A stretch of DNA of 64,000 nucleotides from Sipunculus nudus (GCA_026874595.1 CM049314.1:74352300-74416299); one strand, 5' to 3'; shown: positions 24,110-36,208, counted from the first letter of the stretch. The notes: a model not told the origin generated them from the letters alone. Numbers and translations: made by a program.

Positions 24110-25279
24110 ATGGATCGTGAGCAAGTACAGAAGGCGTTACGTAATCCTAAACTCTGGTTGAGAATTGACGCAAGAGGAATGCCCAGGCAATCCGAAATAC
24201 AAGTGGCGTCAGCTGTTTACAGTGCCATTGTTCGTGAGCATGGCTACAGTGCTATTGAACCTGGGGATATAATAGGTGCACAGTTTCTCAAACAGGCTTG
24301 GATTGTGTACATGCTGAAAGAAGCTTCAGTGTTATTGGCAGTGAGTGCAGGGGTATTGGAAATTGAAAATAAACTTTTTCAAATGACAGAGTTCCATGAA
24401 ACAGGATGGACTCGGAAAACTGTGCGAGTGTCAGTTCATGGCATTCCAATGCATGTGAGTGATGATGAAGTTGAGCAGTGGCTTGACAAGTACATGGTAA
24501 GAGATACACCTGTACAACCCGCAATGGCAAAGAAAGGACTAAAAGAATCAAAATTTGCGTATTTATTTTCTGGAAATAGATTCTGCTATGCCACAGAAAT
24601 AAAACAAGCTATACCTAGATATACAACATTTATGATGGTCGACCCACTTGATCTTGGGGCCGCCAATCCAAAACTGCTTCAAGCAAATATCGTGGTTTAT
24701 CATGACAACCAGCCTGTGAATTGCAGTCACTGCAGAAACCTGGACCATAATGTAGCGGACTGTGATATTAAGGCTGGTCGAAGAAGGATGGCCCAGAAAA
24801 AGAAAAAGTGTTATTCGTGTGGTGCGATGGATCATCTGGCTCGAAGCTGTCCCAGCCAGCGAGAGCAAGCTGTTGAGTCCCAAGAGGAGGACGAACCTGA
24901 AGACGCCTACACCGACGCAGAGGCTGGCAGTGAGGATGACATGTCCAACATAACGCTGATTGCAGCAGAACCTGATGACCATCCAGTAACAGCTGAAAGT
25001 GATGGTGAGGCAGATAAACAAACTGATAGCCAAGTGAAAAAAGACAAGCGGAAACCAAAAAATGCAGCAAGTAAAAAAAAGACAGGGTTACCAAGGAACA
25101 CTGTCGCCTCTGATAATCCTGGAAAAGCGCCCGTCTGTCAACAGGTGATGATGCAGCGAGACAAACGACTGGCACAATCACCACCAGGTGAGGCACAACT
25201 TGACAAAAGGTCCAATATAGGTCCCCTCACAAACTGGCTTATCAAAGATAATACAACCCCCAAGGCTGGTGGGACATAA
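24110..25279 (+). CDS. LINE ORF1 protein (RRM-like fold plus two CCHC knuckles)
   Basis: 389 residues, ATG to stop. Residues about 104-150 (TVRVSVHGIPMHVSDDEVEQ) resemble the RRM-like segment of Tx1/L1 ORF1 proteins. Two CX2CX4HX4C zinc knuckles follow at residues 205-218 (CSHCRNLDHNVADC) and 234-247 (CYSCGAMDHLARSC), then an acidic and lysine-rich tail. It would bind the element's RNA as an ORF2 partner. The frame is intact, unlike ORF2, which suggests only moderate age. Confidence 0.88.
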   Translation: MDREQVQKALRNPKLWLRIDARGMPRQSEIQVASAVYSAIVREHGYSAIEPGDIIGAQFLKQAWIVYMLKEASVLLAVSAGVLEIENKLFQMTEFHETGWTRKTVRVSVHGIPMHVSDDEVEQWLDKYMVRDTPVQPAMAKKGLKESKFAYLFSGNRFCYATEIKQAIPRYTTFMMVDPLDLGAANPKLLQANIVVYHDNQPVNCSHCRNLDHNVADCDIKAGRRRMAQKKKKCYSCGAMDHLARSCPSQREQAVESQEEDEPEDAYTDAEAGSEDDMSNITLIAAEPDDHPVTAESDGEADKQTDSQVKKDKRKPKNAASKKKTGLPRNTVASDNPGKAPVCQQVMMQRDKRLAQSPPGEAQLDKRSNIGPLTNWLIKDNTTPKAGGT

Positions 25280-25306
25280 ACAAAACCCATTTACCCGTAT
25301 TGTCTC

Positions 25307-28300
25307 ATGAAAGTTGGATCACTGAACGTCAGAGGACTCCGCAAAAAGATGAAACGGACTGGTTTATGGTTAACGATAAAGAAAATGAAAATTGATATCT
25401 GTTTTATACAGGAGGCTTATGTTACACAGGAAGATGCAAAGATATGGGCTAATGAATGGGATGGAACATTGTTCTTTTCCCCATATAATAATTGTAGTAG
25501 AGGTTTAATTATATGCGTATCTAAAAAACTTCATGTAGAAGGAATGGTGCAGATTCAAATAAGTGAATACAATTCAAGAATTCAGCTGATTAAATTTAAA
25601 AGTGATGGTTCAAAATATGCATGTTTTAATATATATGCACCAAACAGTGATAAGGAGAAAATTATTTTCTTTAATCGATTAAAACATGTTGTACAGTCGC
25701 TAACTTTCTCGGATGAAATTGTAATTTTAGCTGGAGATATGAATACAGTTATGGAGGAAAGTATAGATAATATATATGGAGGGAAATGTAATGAAAAGGT
25801 GATTAAATTGTTTAATAACTGTATTAATTCCTGTGCATTAGATGATATTTATAGATCTATAAATAAGGATCAAAAGGAATTTACATGGTTCAGAAGGAAC
25901 CCGCTAGCTGCTAGACGGCTAGATTACATTTTTATTTGAAAGGGGCTTCTAAATTTATGTAAATCATGTGAAATTAAACCTTACACAAAATCTGATCATT
26001 CATTTGTAACTGCCTCTATCAAACACCATTTAGATCGAGGTCCTGGATATTGGAAACTCAACAATAGTTTGTTCAAGAACAAAAATTTTATAGAATTAAT
26101 CAATAAGTTATTGGATAAAACGATATCAGGAAGTAACAAAGGACTTAACCCACAAATAGTATGGGAGGTATGTAAAAACAGAGTAAAATGCGCTGCATTA
26201 GATTACGGAAGATGTATAGCTTCTTCGACAAAGGTTGAAATGTTGGTGTATAAGGAGCGTTTAAAAGAACTTGAAAAGGAGTTTGTAAATAATCGGGGTA
26301 AAAATATTGGCGAAAAATATTGTGAGCTTAAAATGAAGTACGACATCTTGTGTGATGTAAACTTAAAAGGCGCACAAATAAGATCCAAACTGAAATGGAT
26401 TGAAGCCGGTGAAAAAAATACTTCATATTTCCTGGGCTTAAAGAGAGTAAGAGGTAGTATGAAGTGTATTTCGGTTATAAAAAAGAAAAATGGACATATT
26501 TGTGATGATATAGATGAAATAATGAATGAGTTATATAATTATTATTCTGAACTATACACGAAACATGGTTAATTTGTAAAAGAAAAGTACGATACATTTA
26601 TGGAGAATATAGTTACTCCTCAATTATCGGATGATGATCAAATGATATGCGACGGGGAAGTAACTGTAGAGGAATGCACTGAAGTAGTTAGGTCTATGAA
26701 TCCAAATGCAAGTCCCGGAATTGATGGTCTTGGGCCAAAATTTTATCAAACGTTCTGGAGTAAAATACAAAATATTGTTGTTGATTCATTAAATTATGCG
26801 TTAAAAGTTGGCAGATTGTCAGCCACTCAAAGGAAAGATATTATTATATTGTTACCAAAAGGAGATAAATTGACTAGGAATATAGATAATTTTAGACCAA
26901 TTACATTAACATGTACAGATTATAAACTTGTGGCAGGCGTATTAGCAAAACGATTACAAAGAATTATTATAAAGTTAATAAGTACTGATCAAACTGGCTA
27001 TATTAAGGGGCGTGGAATATTTCAGAATACTCGATTAATTGAAGATATTATATGGTACACGCAGCAAAATAAAATACCAGGTATTCTTCTAGCATTAGAT
27101 TATAGCAAGGCTTTTGATAGCCTGAATAGAGATTTCATGTTACAATGTTTAGAATCATACAATTGTGGGCATAATTATCTACAATGGATAAGGCTCCTTT
27201 ATAAAGATACACAAAGTTGTGTGTCTAATGCCGGCTGGTTATCAAAGTTATTTTCGCTGGAAAGTGGGATTAAACAAGGGTGCCCTTTAAGTGCCCTACT
27301 ATTTATTTTGTCAGTTGAGATATTTTCATGTAAATTAAAGCAAGATTTTACAATTTCTGGTGTAAAAGTAGGCGAAACGCAAGTAAAATTAACACAGTAT
27401 GCCGACGACTTGACTGTTTTTTGTGGAGATAAGATGTCGGTTTTGAAAGTATTCAAATATGCAACAGAATTTGAACAATTCACCGGCCTAAGATTGAATA
27501 TGAAAAAAACTTGTGGGATGTGGTTAGGAAAGTGGAAGGATAGGAGAGACTCCTTAGCTTCCCTAAATATGATACCGCCGGGTGAAAATGTAAAGATACT
27601 AGGTGTCAGATATGCCAATGACCGGTCAGCAGCTGAGGTGGAGAGTAATTGGGAAATCAGGATTAAAAATATAGAAAAAACTGTTAAATCCTGGAGCAAA
27701 AGAAATTTAAGTATTCATGGTAGAGTAATTCTATCAAAGAGTTTGCTGGCCTCACAAATCGTACATTTACTGATGGTACTGCACCCACCGGAACATGTTT
27801 GTAAACGGGTTAACGGTATGATATATAAATTCATTTGGCAGGGTACTGGAAAAGGAAAAGAAAAAGTAAAGAGACTTGTTATGCAGCAGGGATATAGGTA
27901 TGGGGGAATTAATGTTCCAGTTGTTGAAAATATACAGAAAAAATATTTATATTAAATGGTTGAAAAGATTTATGAAATGTTATGACGATAATTGGTTCTT
28001 GATTGGAAAAATGTTATTGGAGTATTTTGGTAATAACATGGTTGTTGCATATTCCAACACAAATTTTGCAAATTTTACACCAAAGGATTATATTAAAAAA
28101 TGCCAATGTTTTATCTCAACTTTTTGAAAACAGTTTTAGACAGTAAAGATGTAAATAATGAATTGGCTGAAAAACAAATGATATGGAATAATGTTAATGT
28201 AAAATACAAAGGTAATACTCTATTCTTTGGCGATTGGTTGAAAAAAGGTATTGTGCATGTTTCAGATGTACTTAACCATAATGCTGGAGTGACTGATTAA
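25307..28300 (+). pseudogene. LINE ORF2 (endonuclease-reverse transcriptase), two nonsense codons and frameshifts
   Basis: Starts 27 bp after ORF1. The APE-type endonuclease part shows LNVRGLR, FIQEAYV, GDMNTV and RRLDYIFI, then a TGA at 25,937; the same frame continues with the SDH motif. A second in-frame TAA stands at 26,570. From 26,600 the reverse transcriptase is open: NFRPITLT, QTGYIKGRGI, LALDYSKAFDS, GIKQGCPLS and the catalytic YADDLTVF (residues 267-274 of that segment). After 27,955 the frame shifts (27,876-28,127) and returns (28,100-28,300). The C-terminal few hundred residues of the family are missing. Confidence 0.88.
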
Positions 28301-28340
28301 TATGATGTCAAAATTTTTCTATTAAAAGAAACACTCTTAC

Positions 28341-28416
28341 CTGAGAGTGGTAGGAACAGTAGAGTTTCTGTCATGACATAGCCCAGCATAGGTCACCCTC
28401 TGGTGACAAGGACAAA
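28341..28416 (-). CDS. Exon: REJ module, N-terminal piece
   Basis: The acceptor TTTTACCTTTTTTAG and strong donor CTCAG|GTAAGA enclose 76 bp, two bases at each end being split codons. It reads CPCHQRVTYAGLCHDRNST then TTLS. Together with the following exon it forms ...TTLSCRRNCLSKL. A LINE lies immediately downstream in the intron, its recognisable end only about 30 bp from this donor. Confidence 0.75.
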
Positions 28417-29636
28417 CTAAAAAGGTAAAATGAAAGAACATTTACTGTCTTGAACCTAACATTAATGTTTACAATAGACTCAGCAACTGTGTCTGATATA
28501 AGTACGTTAGTCTAGTATTAATTATTTATCAGCTTATAAGTTTAAGTACTTGACAGTATTTCAGGTAGTTATTTTGTATTAACCACATCCAAACTGAATT
28601 AATTAAGATTGTGCCAACAGTTTTGTGTAACATATAAAGCTAAAAAATTACCCTGGGATCAGGATAAATTTAAGGATATTTTTATAATAAGTAGAGAAAA
28701 AAATTATCTAAACTAGGGACCCAAAGATCTTCAGTTTCTTCCACTATTGGCAGGTGAGCAATACCTGGAAGATAAAACGTTTAGGATGAAAAGTTGGCTT
28801 CAAATGCATCCACATTCTTTCCTAAAAGGTTAGTCCTGTGGCCTTGACCCCGAAATCATGAGTGTTCTTGTGTACGCGATGGGCCAAATATAAGTCAAGC
28901 TTGAAAACCATATGTCAATCCAAACTGCAGTTATCACGAGGAATAAAAAATACCAGACATACAGAATAAGGAACAGATGAACGGACAGGGTGTTTAATAT
29001 AGGCCATCTGCTAATTCAAGCGGGGCCCTAATAAACAGCACAAGGTTTTAGGACACAAATGATACCAAAGTTGCTAATCTTATAGTATCAATTTAATTTG
29101 ACAGTCTCAAAATAATGGAAGAAATGCATCAAACATAGAAAAAATACAGGATGCGCCACCAGTTTTCAGGGACTGAAGAAACTAATCATACTCAATAAAC
29201 CAGGGTTTCAGGACACTGGATTAAACCAGAGCTGAGAAACTGACATAATGCTGCCATTTGTCTAGAAAACATATAAAAATTGTAAAAATTAGAAAAAATA
29301 CAGGTGGCGCCACAAGTTTTTAGGAACTGACAATACTAGTCATGTTTAATATTCGAGGCAAGAGTCATCGTAATCCATGCATTAATTATCACGATACTGG
29401 AGGTTATGTATCAATGTTTTAATTATTCTTGGGGGTACATAGGTCACACTGAGCTTATTCAGGTTCCCAAGGGGATTTTTTGTTGACCTTCCTGGACATA
29501 CATGCATTTTAGGAGTTTCTCGGTCTAGTGATTAAGATTTGTGCCCTGCTAATGGATGGCCGTATGGACGACGGACAAACCGTCATTTCAATCTCAGTTG
29601 ACTTTAAATGAGCTAAAATACAAGATAAAAGCTTAC
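28417..29636. repeat. Intron with family A-like repeat (about 29,085-29,620)
   Basis: From about 29,085 there are two units with AAAATACAGG, GCGCCACMAGTTTT and GGGGGTACAT phrases. They end GACGACGGACAAACC, then CTCAGTTGACTTTAAATGAG and CTAAAA. 28,417-29,085 holds nothing recognisable. Confidence 0.55.
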
Positions 29637-29710
29637 CTGGCAAAGTAGATGTGGCTGTAAAAAAGACGGAGACACTTTTTATGATAGGATCCTGCTGATA
29701 TGTACTACAG
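29637..29710 (-). CDS. Exon: start of the REJ-side region
   Basis: The acceptor TATAAAACCTCAG and donor CCAG|GTAAGC enclose 74 bp, starting with one base and ending with one base of a split codon. It reads CSTYQQDPIIKSVSVFFTAT, then STLP. The 'V.V.F.A' pattern resembles the strand before REJ in the family, but sequence alone does not name it. It joins the next exon in phase (split codon for V). Its own start phase does not match the Pro/Thr exon, so an intervening exon is missing. Confidence 0.65.
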
Positions 29711-30700
29711 CTGAGGTTTTATACCACATGGTGATTATGCATGTGGCAAACACCACCAACACAGTACAGATCATATTTAAATGTCATTTGATTTTGATGA
29801 AAGGTCAAATATTGTACAAAACATATTACAAACCGCAGGTTGGCTACCTGTAAATACGCTTACCATATTATATGTTTAGAATGAACTAATTGCAAAATAA
29901 ATATGTTACCTATTCGTTATTAACGTTACTCATGTATAATGCTAGACTGGATTGCTAAAGATGTGTATTAACAGCTGTGAAACAGACCAGAAGACCTACA
30001 AGAAAGAACCATCAATATGTGGAAAGTGACAATTTTTTTTTTATTTATTTTTTTTTGGTGGAGGTAACCGCGAATTGAACCCACGATCTCCCGGCTTTGA
30101 GTCCTGCGCTCTACCCCTGAGCCATAGAAGCCGGTCTAAGTGACAATGTTGCAAAATTGAACCAATGAACTAATTTGGGCATTCAAGTATCCACCACAGG
30201 CCAAAATAGATTAATATCCTAAGTACATGGTGGGTATTTATACTCACAAGTTGTCATTTATTGATAATAGGACATGGTGGCCAGTGAAATAATGTGGTTG
30301 ACTTCATATTTGTTTCAGTGTTTCATTTCAGGTTCAAATTTGGTGACCTCACCATACAGTAAACTAACATAAAGCATATCCTTTACTGTATGAATTATTC
30401 AATATGTCGGCAAATTCTTTACAATTTAAAAGGACCAAGAGAACAATAAACTAGTAATAAAGGTCTTGTCCTTTATAGGAAATGATATTACAGGTCTCAC
30501 ATTATTCAGACTATCAATCTTGTCTTAATGATAACATAAATAATCTGTTGATATTAATAGTATCGAAAATTTGTCTCAAGACACCACATGCACAGTTTAT
30601 TAATACGAGACCACTATGAGGCTACAGTTAACAAATGTTCACCTGTGTATTTGAGGCATCTTATTCACGAATGTTTCATTTTTGCAAATATCGCAAATTT
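29711..30700 (-). mobile_element. Intronic stretch with a tRNA-derived SINE head (30,055-30,140)
   Basis: On the minus strand at 30,140-30,060 the sequence reads a tRNA-like head with TATGGCTCAGGGGTAGAGC (A box) and GTGGGTTCAATTCGCGG (B box). A T/A-rich tract (TTTTTTTTTTATTTATTTTT on plus) follows. It resembles the head at 16,000 (both contain ACTCAAAG) and is probably the same tRNA ancestry. The rest of the interval shows no exon I can defend, although one is expected somewhere between here and 41,714. Confidence 0.55.
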
Positions 30701-30870
30701 AAAACACAAAAACAAAAAAAATAAGGGACCCTTTGGTCACGGCGCTCAGCTGAACTTTGTAAAATTTTATCAGGTGCTTATTTATTTTTTTTTACACATT
30801 ACCACTTGAAAAGCTATGAGGAAATGGCCTTTCTGTTTGGGGATAATCAAACGCTAAATATATTAATGCA
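30700..30870 (+). repeat. Dispersed repeat, family C, copy 1
   Basis: Shares GGGACCC..GGTCACGG, GCTCAGCTGAACTTTG and TATGAGGAAATGGCC with 41,975-42,130. A related end is at 16,915-16,960. Confidence 0.6.
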
Positions 30871-31009
30871 AGACAAAAACTACAAGTGCACATTTTGGAC
30901 AACATCCAAGGAGCATTACCACTAGCATTACCTCACACGATGAGGTAAAAAGCTGATTTATCATCACATTACATTGCATATAATGTACTGTATTTCCTTG
31001 TACAAATAA

Positions 31010-31010
<1 letters not shown>

Positions 31011-31056
<46 letters not shown>
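31011..31056. repeat. (TA)n microsatellite
   Basis: An uninterrupted TA run of about 46 bp directly left of the inverted-repeat element at 31,057. Confidence 0.95.
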
Positions 31057-31059
<3 letters not shown>

Positions 31060-31410
31060 AATTATCATAAAAAGAAGAGAGACATTAACGCCAAAGTTTA
31101 AACTATCATATTATTTGGATAACATATACAGATTGTTGCTGAATTTTCAGCTACCCCTGAAACCTTCGTCAGAGCGAGTGACTATCTGTAAACAGAGCTG
31201 AAAGTGTGACCCTTCGCTAGGTAAACGGGGCTGGCTTGCCAGCTGTATCCGTTAATCTGTCTTAATGGGTATATACCCATGAACCCCTCCCTGTCTTTGA
31301 TACCCCAGCAGCCCTGTTTTCATGTGGCTTTACACAGGCCAGTTCTGACAAGACATCAGACAGATTAATGGGTTGGCCTTGATGTCTCTCTTCTTTTTAT
31401 GTTCATTGAC
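31057..31410 (-). mobile_element. Short inverted-repeat element with hammerhead-like core
   Basis: The ends form an inverted repeat: CATAAAAAGAAGAGAGACAT at 31,066-31,085 and its exact complement at 31,382-31,401. GTCAAT/ATTGAC extends both outwards after three mismatched bases. On the minus strand the interior has CTGACGAAGG (31,172-31,163) followed by CTGAAAATTC, which recalls the CUGANGA...GAAA core of hammerhead ribozymes in Penelope-like terminal repeats. No coding content. A MITE is the alternative. Confidence 0.5.
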
Positions 31411-31429
31411 AGTCTTATGCCAGCACCCG

Positions 31430-31725
31430 GAGAATTTATATATATGTCACAAGGGGAGAAATGACTGGTGGGCTGATCGTGGAATCGAACCCGCTGGTTC
31501 GAAATTTTAACAGCATATTTCGATGCAACATCACCGGGCGTGTGTTGGTTGGTGTAAAGCTGTCCCATCCCTGTGAGTGGGGTCGGGAATTGGTGGCTCC
31601 AAAACCAGAACACAAAGTGTTTTACCCAGTTTAATGCCTGTAGAAGTGACAAAAAGTGCAATAATATAATTGCTGTGTAGCACTCGGGTCTCGACCTGCC
31701 AAACTGCCCGATTCCCGCGCTTCAC
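31430..31725 (-). pseudogene. Degenerate Ty3/gypsy integrase C-terminus joined to a tRNA-like segment
   Basis: Minus-strand frames read VLVLEPPIPDP and, after a shift, LHRNMLLKF. These match the better copy at 36,894-37,008 (YIILEQPNPEVP and TLHRNMLLKF). Bases 31,440-31,500 then carry GGTTCGATTCCACGATCAGC, a B-box segment also found at 38,370-38,390. Confidence 0.6.
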
Positions 31726-31929
31726 TTCTACTTATATTATGTGACCTCTGACCTTTAATTAAAATAACAAGAACAAGGTACCCTATTCACTGCAAAAGTA
31801 TCACCTTTCACAACATTCGTGATACGGTCGGCTGCGCGAAAAGCCAACTGTAACAGTAAACATTAAAACACAACAATATAATTGTGGTATGGCAATTGAT
31901 CTGTATCTAGATCTACTCTGTGATATATT

Positions 31930-31949
31930 CCCCCCCCCCCCCCCCCCCA
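31930..31949. repeat. Poly-C tract
   Basis: About 20 C in a row near the left side of the family B copy at 32,161. Length is unreliable in any assembly. Confidence 0.9.
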
Positions 31950-32160
31950 TCGTGAAATGGCGTCCTCGTCATTTGGTATCATATCTAAACAAGGCCTACA
32001 GGCCTAATGCGAACCAGTGCAAAGATTGGGAGTATGAATGGAGGTTTATTTTTAAAATTTAATATTGATCCTCTTAAATCCTGCATATCTACCTTAGTCA
32101 TTATGATTATAGCAAAATGGCCTTTCGGACCTGCAAGTTTCAGACTAGGACATTTTAAAA

Positions 32161-34140
32161 CTAGAATATGGGTAGTCGACAAGCGACTATATGTATCTGC
32201 AGAAATCAGAGAGGGACGGGTGAAGTGAGGCATGGATTAAGTGGCAAAGGGAATAGAGCGAGGTGTGTTGCATATTAGCATGGATGTCTGCAGTGTAAAT
32301 GTGAATGTAGGTGGTGCCACCTGTCATAAAATCGAGGAAATTGTCCAGGATATATAAACCTGCAAAATTTCAGGTGGATAATTCAAACCACTGCTGAGAT
32401 ATGAGTGATTTTATCTTAAGCAAATGGTCAGATGGACGCTGTGCATAAATGGTTGCAGGTGGCGCCACCAGTTTTGCTTATGATGAAGAGCTATGTGAGA
32501 TCTATACACATGAAAAATATTGACCCAATCGGTCAAACAGTTCCCGAGATATGAATTTGGATGTCTGCAGAGTAAACGTGAATCTAGGTGGCGCCACCTG
32601 TCATAAAATCAAGAAAGCTGTCCAGGATGTATAAACCTGCAAAATTTCAGGTGGATAAGTCAAATCACTTGTGAGACATGAGTGATTTTATCCCAAGGCA
32701 GATGAACAGGTGGACCCTGTTCATAAGTGGTTGCAGGTGGCGCCACCATTTTTGCTTAGGATGAAGAGCTATCTGAGATCTACACGCATGCGAAATTTTG
32801 GCCCAAACGTTCTCCGAGATATGAGCTTGGATGTCTGCAGAATAAACCTGAATATATGTGGCGCCATCTGTCATAAAAAATCAAGAGAGCTGTCAAGGAT
32901 GTATAAACCTGCAAAATTTCAAGTGGATAAGTCAAACCACTGCTGAGATATGAGTGATTTTTATCCCAAGCAAATGAACAGATGGACGCTGTGCATAAAT
33001 GATTGCAGGTGGCGCCACCAGTTTTGCTTATGATGAAGAGCTATATGGGATCTATACACATGCAAAATTTTGACCCAATCGGTCAAACGGTTCCCGAGAT
33101 ATGAACTCGGATGTTTGCAGAGTAAACGTGAATGTAGGTGGCGCCACCTGTCATAAAATCGAGAAAGCTGTCCAGGATGTATAAATTTGCAAAATTTCAG
33201 ATGGATAAGTCAAACCACTTGTGAGACATGAGTGATTTTGACCCTAGGCATATGAACAGATCGACCCTGTGCATAAGTGGTTGCAGGTGGCGCCACCAGT
33301 TTTGCTTATGATGAAGAGCTATAAGAGATCTATACACATGCGAAATTTTGGCTCAATCGGACAAACGGTTCCCGAGATATGAGCTTGGATGTCTGCAGAA
33401 TAAACCTGAATGTAGGTGGCGCCACCTGTCATAAAATCAAGAGAGCTGTCCAGGATGTATAAACCTGCAAAATTTCAAGTGGATAAGTCAAACCACTGCT
33501 GAGATATGAGTGATTTTATCCCAAGGCAGATGAACAGATGGACGCTGTGCATAAGTGGTTGCAGGTGGCGCCATTACTTTTGCCTACGATGAAGAGCTAT
33601 GTGAGATCTATACACACGCAAAAGCAACATTTTGGACCAATCGGTCAAACGGTTCCCGAGATATGAACTTGGATGTCTGCAGAGTAAACGTGAATGTAGG
33701 TGGCGCCACCTGTCATAAAATCGAGAAAGCTGTCCAGGATGTAATAAACCTGCAAAATTGCAGGTGGAAAAGTCAAACCACTGCTGAGGTATGAGTGATT
33801 TTATCCAAAGGCAGATGAACAGATGGACGCTGTGCAAAAATGGTTGCAGGTAGCTACATTTGTGCAAAATTTTAGCCTGATCGGTCCAACGGTTCCCAAG
33901 ATATGTGGGTTTATGTATGGAAACACACGCACAAATGGATGCTGGGCAGAGAGGAAAGGTCAGAGATCAACCAGGCGCAGCAGTTCACATGTGACCGATC
34001 ATTATTCCGAATTTTAAAAAAATTCTGCCCAGTGGTTATGGAGGAGTTCTCTGGAAACCTATGCGGCGCTGGCGGCAGCGTCGGCATCCGACTGAAAAAA
34101 TAGTATCCGAAAAACTCTGTTTTGGTGGATACAATGATTG
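32161..34140 (+). repeat. Family B interspersed repeat with expanded tandem core, copy 2
   Basis: Left end GGGTAGTCGACAAGCGACTA forms a perfect-stem hairpin (GTAGTCG ACAAG CGACTAT with one GT pair). About five core units of 272-280 bp follow, with TTGCAGGTGGCGCCA at about 32,454, 32,731, 33,004, 33,281 and 33,558. Each has a second palindrome about 140 bp on and the phrases GGTTCCCGAGATATGA and AAACCTGCAAAATTTC. The right end has GAGAGGAAAGGTCAGAG and the hairpin at 34,106-34,132 (GTATCCGAAAAACTC / TTTTGGTGGATAC). Confidence 0.85.
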
Positions 34141-34870
34141 TAGCTGGCACCACCAGTCCTATATACAAGGAAGAGGTATATAAATATGGCGAATGTCAGA
34201 CTGATATGTCAAACCCCTCCTGTGAAATAAGCAGCGACATACACTGTGAAAAAATTATTGTAGGTGGCGCCACCCGTCCTGTACACTATAAAACACCCGA
34301 TATGTATAAACATGCCCAATTTTAGGCTGATGTATCAAATTCCTCTGTAGAAATAAACAGGCGCATACACTGCAAAGGTCAATGTAGGTGGCACCACCTG
34401 TCTTGTAAATGAGAATACCATCAAAGACGCATAGACAGGTAAAAATATCAGTCCAATATATCAAACTTCCCCAGAGTTTGATGCACTGGGCTGACAAGGC
34501 TTAGGTGAGTAAGGCAGTTGCCCTCGAGTGAAACTCTTGACCTATACCTGGCTAGACTGAGTGAACTTTTGAATTGTACCTGGCTGCAATGAGTGAACTC
34601 TTGACCTGTTGCATAATCTGACACAGGTGGCAGTCTGCCAAAGCTTTAAATAGAGTAAGGCTGAACTTTGGTGCCAAATATGATGCAGTGAGCAGTCTGC
34701 CAAAGCTATAAATAGAATGCAGCTACTGCACTGAGTGAACTCTTGACCTATGCCTGGCTGCACTTCTTCCAACCCTGGCACTGTGCCAAAACTATTTATA
34801 GAGCCGACATCATCTTGGCTAATAGCCAACATCAAGGCACTGGCAATCTGCCAATGGTAAACCAAGTGCT
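34141..34870. repeat. Minor degenerate tandem repeats
   Basis: 34,141-34,460 holds three units of about 120 bp with GTGGCACCACC-like cores and AAATAAACAG phrases. 34,505-34,870 holds scattered duplicates of GAGTGAACTCTTGACCT, TACCTGGCTGCA and CAGTCTGCCAAAGCT. No coding content. Confidence 0.6.
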
Positions 34871-36208
34871 GCCATCTGTACACAAAAGTGGTCCCTACTT
34901 GAAATCACTTTGAAATTTATTTTCCCAATACAAAATGCTTTTCTGCTGACTTTTTATAAAAAAGAAATCAGGAATATATGAAAAATTATTACGGATGCAT
35001 ACTGAATGCAAAATTAAAATACAGACATATCTCATTGATGACAAATTCTTGAATTAAGTTGAGTAGGGATACCAATAATTTATAATCCACGTACAGTTGT
35101 CTTTATATAGCCACAGAGAACTTAATATCCATGATTGTAACATTGCCTGGTATGATGTATAACTTTTATCATAAATCTAAATTTTTTAAAAGCTTTTAAA
35201 AAAACTTTCTTTTCAATATTAACCAAAGATAATCTTAAATCTAAATGTCTAGTGGTATGATGTAATGGATGCTGATAAACTGGTGCCAGGCTAGATGTAA
35301 CAGCATAACACAGCTAACATATATGGTAAAATGAATCAATTCAATCTCCATAATTCAGCCAAAATCATTCATGTGGAACCATTAATGACAATTATTATAA
35401 GAATTATTGTAGGGATTATTCTTGTAAAATATTAAACAAACTGGCTTCAGTGGCATCAGTAAAAAATGTTTCGCAGGTTTATAACTCATATAAGAAGATT
35501 TCAGCTTCACGTAACTCAGCCAAAAAGCACTAAACCAAAACCATTTGAACAAACTTGAATTATCAACAACTGAGTATAATTAATGTGTAAGATTTAAGAA
35601 TTTGGCCCAGTGGTTTTTGAAGAGAAGATCTTTGTAGCCACTGAGCTAAAATGGCATATAACTAAATTCAGTTTCCCATAACTTAGCCCAAAGTCTCTGA
35701 AAAGAGACCATTTGAACAAACTTCAGAAAGCATTACCCTAGGATGATTTCTGTGCAATATTAAACATTTTGGCCATATGGTTTCAGAGAAGAAGTTTTGT
35801 GTAGCCCTCAGTGTGATACAGGCACTGATGACCCCGTACTAAAAAGGCCGATGCAGGTGGCAGATAGGTCCAGCCGTTTCTGAGATTTAAATTTTAATAG
35901 GCTTTTTTGCACAGTTAACAAAGTTCAACCTCCTGTAACTCAGCCAAAATCTCCAAACTAGAACCATTCGAACAAATTGGAGAAAGATTGTTCCAGGGAT
36001 CATTTCTGTGAAATATTGGACAATTTGGCTGGACAGTTTCGGAGAAGAAGATTTTTAAGGCTTTTTATGTCTTTTCCCTATAAAATCTAAGAAAATGCAG
36101 TTAGAAAAAAATAAACAAAAACCGATATAGTTTTTTGGATGACTGATTATTTGCAAAAAAAAATGGTGATGCTAGCTCCTGCCGTTTTTGAGATAGCTAT
36201 GGTTAACA
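34871..36208. other. Intronic sequence with an old repeat
   Basis: From about 35,450 to 36,190 similar phrases recur (AACTCAGCCAAAA, ACCATTTGAACAAACTTC, GTTTCAGAGAAGAAG) at about 150-250 bp. This indicates an old tandem-like repeat leading into the microsatellite at 36,209. No exon is recognised. Confidence 0.5.

Larger units (their letters stand above)
23880..28310 (+). mobile_element. Tx1/L1-like LINE, nearly full 5' part, truncated 3' end
   Basis: A plus-strand non-LTR retrotransposon occupies almost all of the 4.5-kb host intron between the exons at 28,341 and 23,843, antisense to the host. It has a short 5' UTR, ORF1 and ORF2 with endonuclease and reverse transcriptase. ORF2 breaks off about 30 bp before the host exon without its C-terminal zinc region, poly-A or tail. 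Clear target duplications were not found; the borders given are approximate. Confidence 0.82.

Noticed and set aside
24288-25196. Minus-strand open frames opposite LINE ORF1
   Set aside because: Shadows of the ORF1 reading frame, with no domain features.
30060-30140. Functional tRNA gene
   Set aside because: A and B boxes are present, but the acceptor and anticodon stems are poor and a SINE-like tail follows.
30248-30300. Possible extra REJ-side exon (minus) with donor CTT|GTGAGTAT in the right end phase
   Set aside because: The upstream acceptor is poor (no pyrimidine tract), a stop lies immediately upstream, and the start phase does not fit the Pro/Thr exon.
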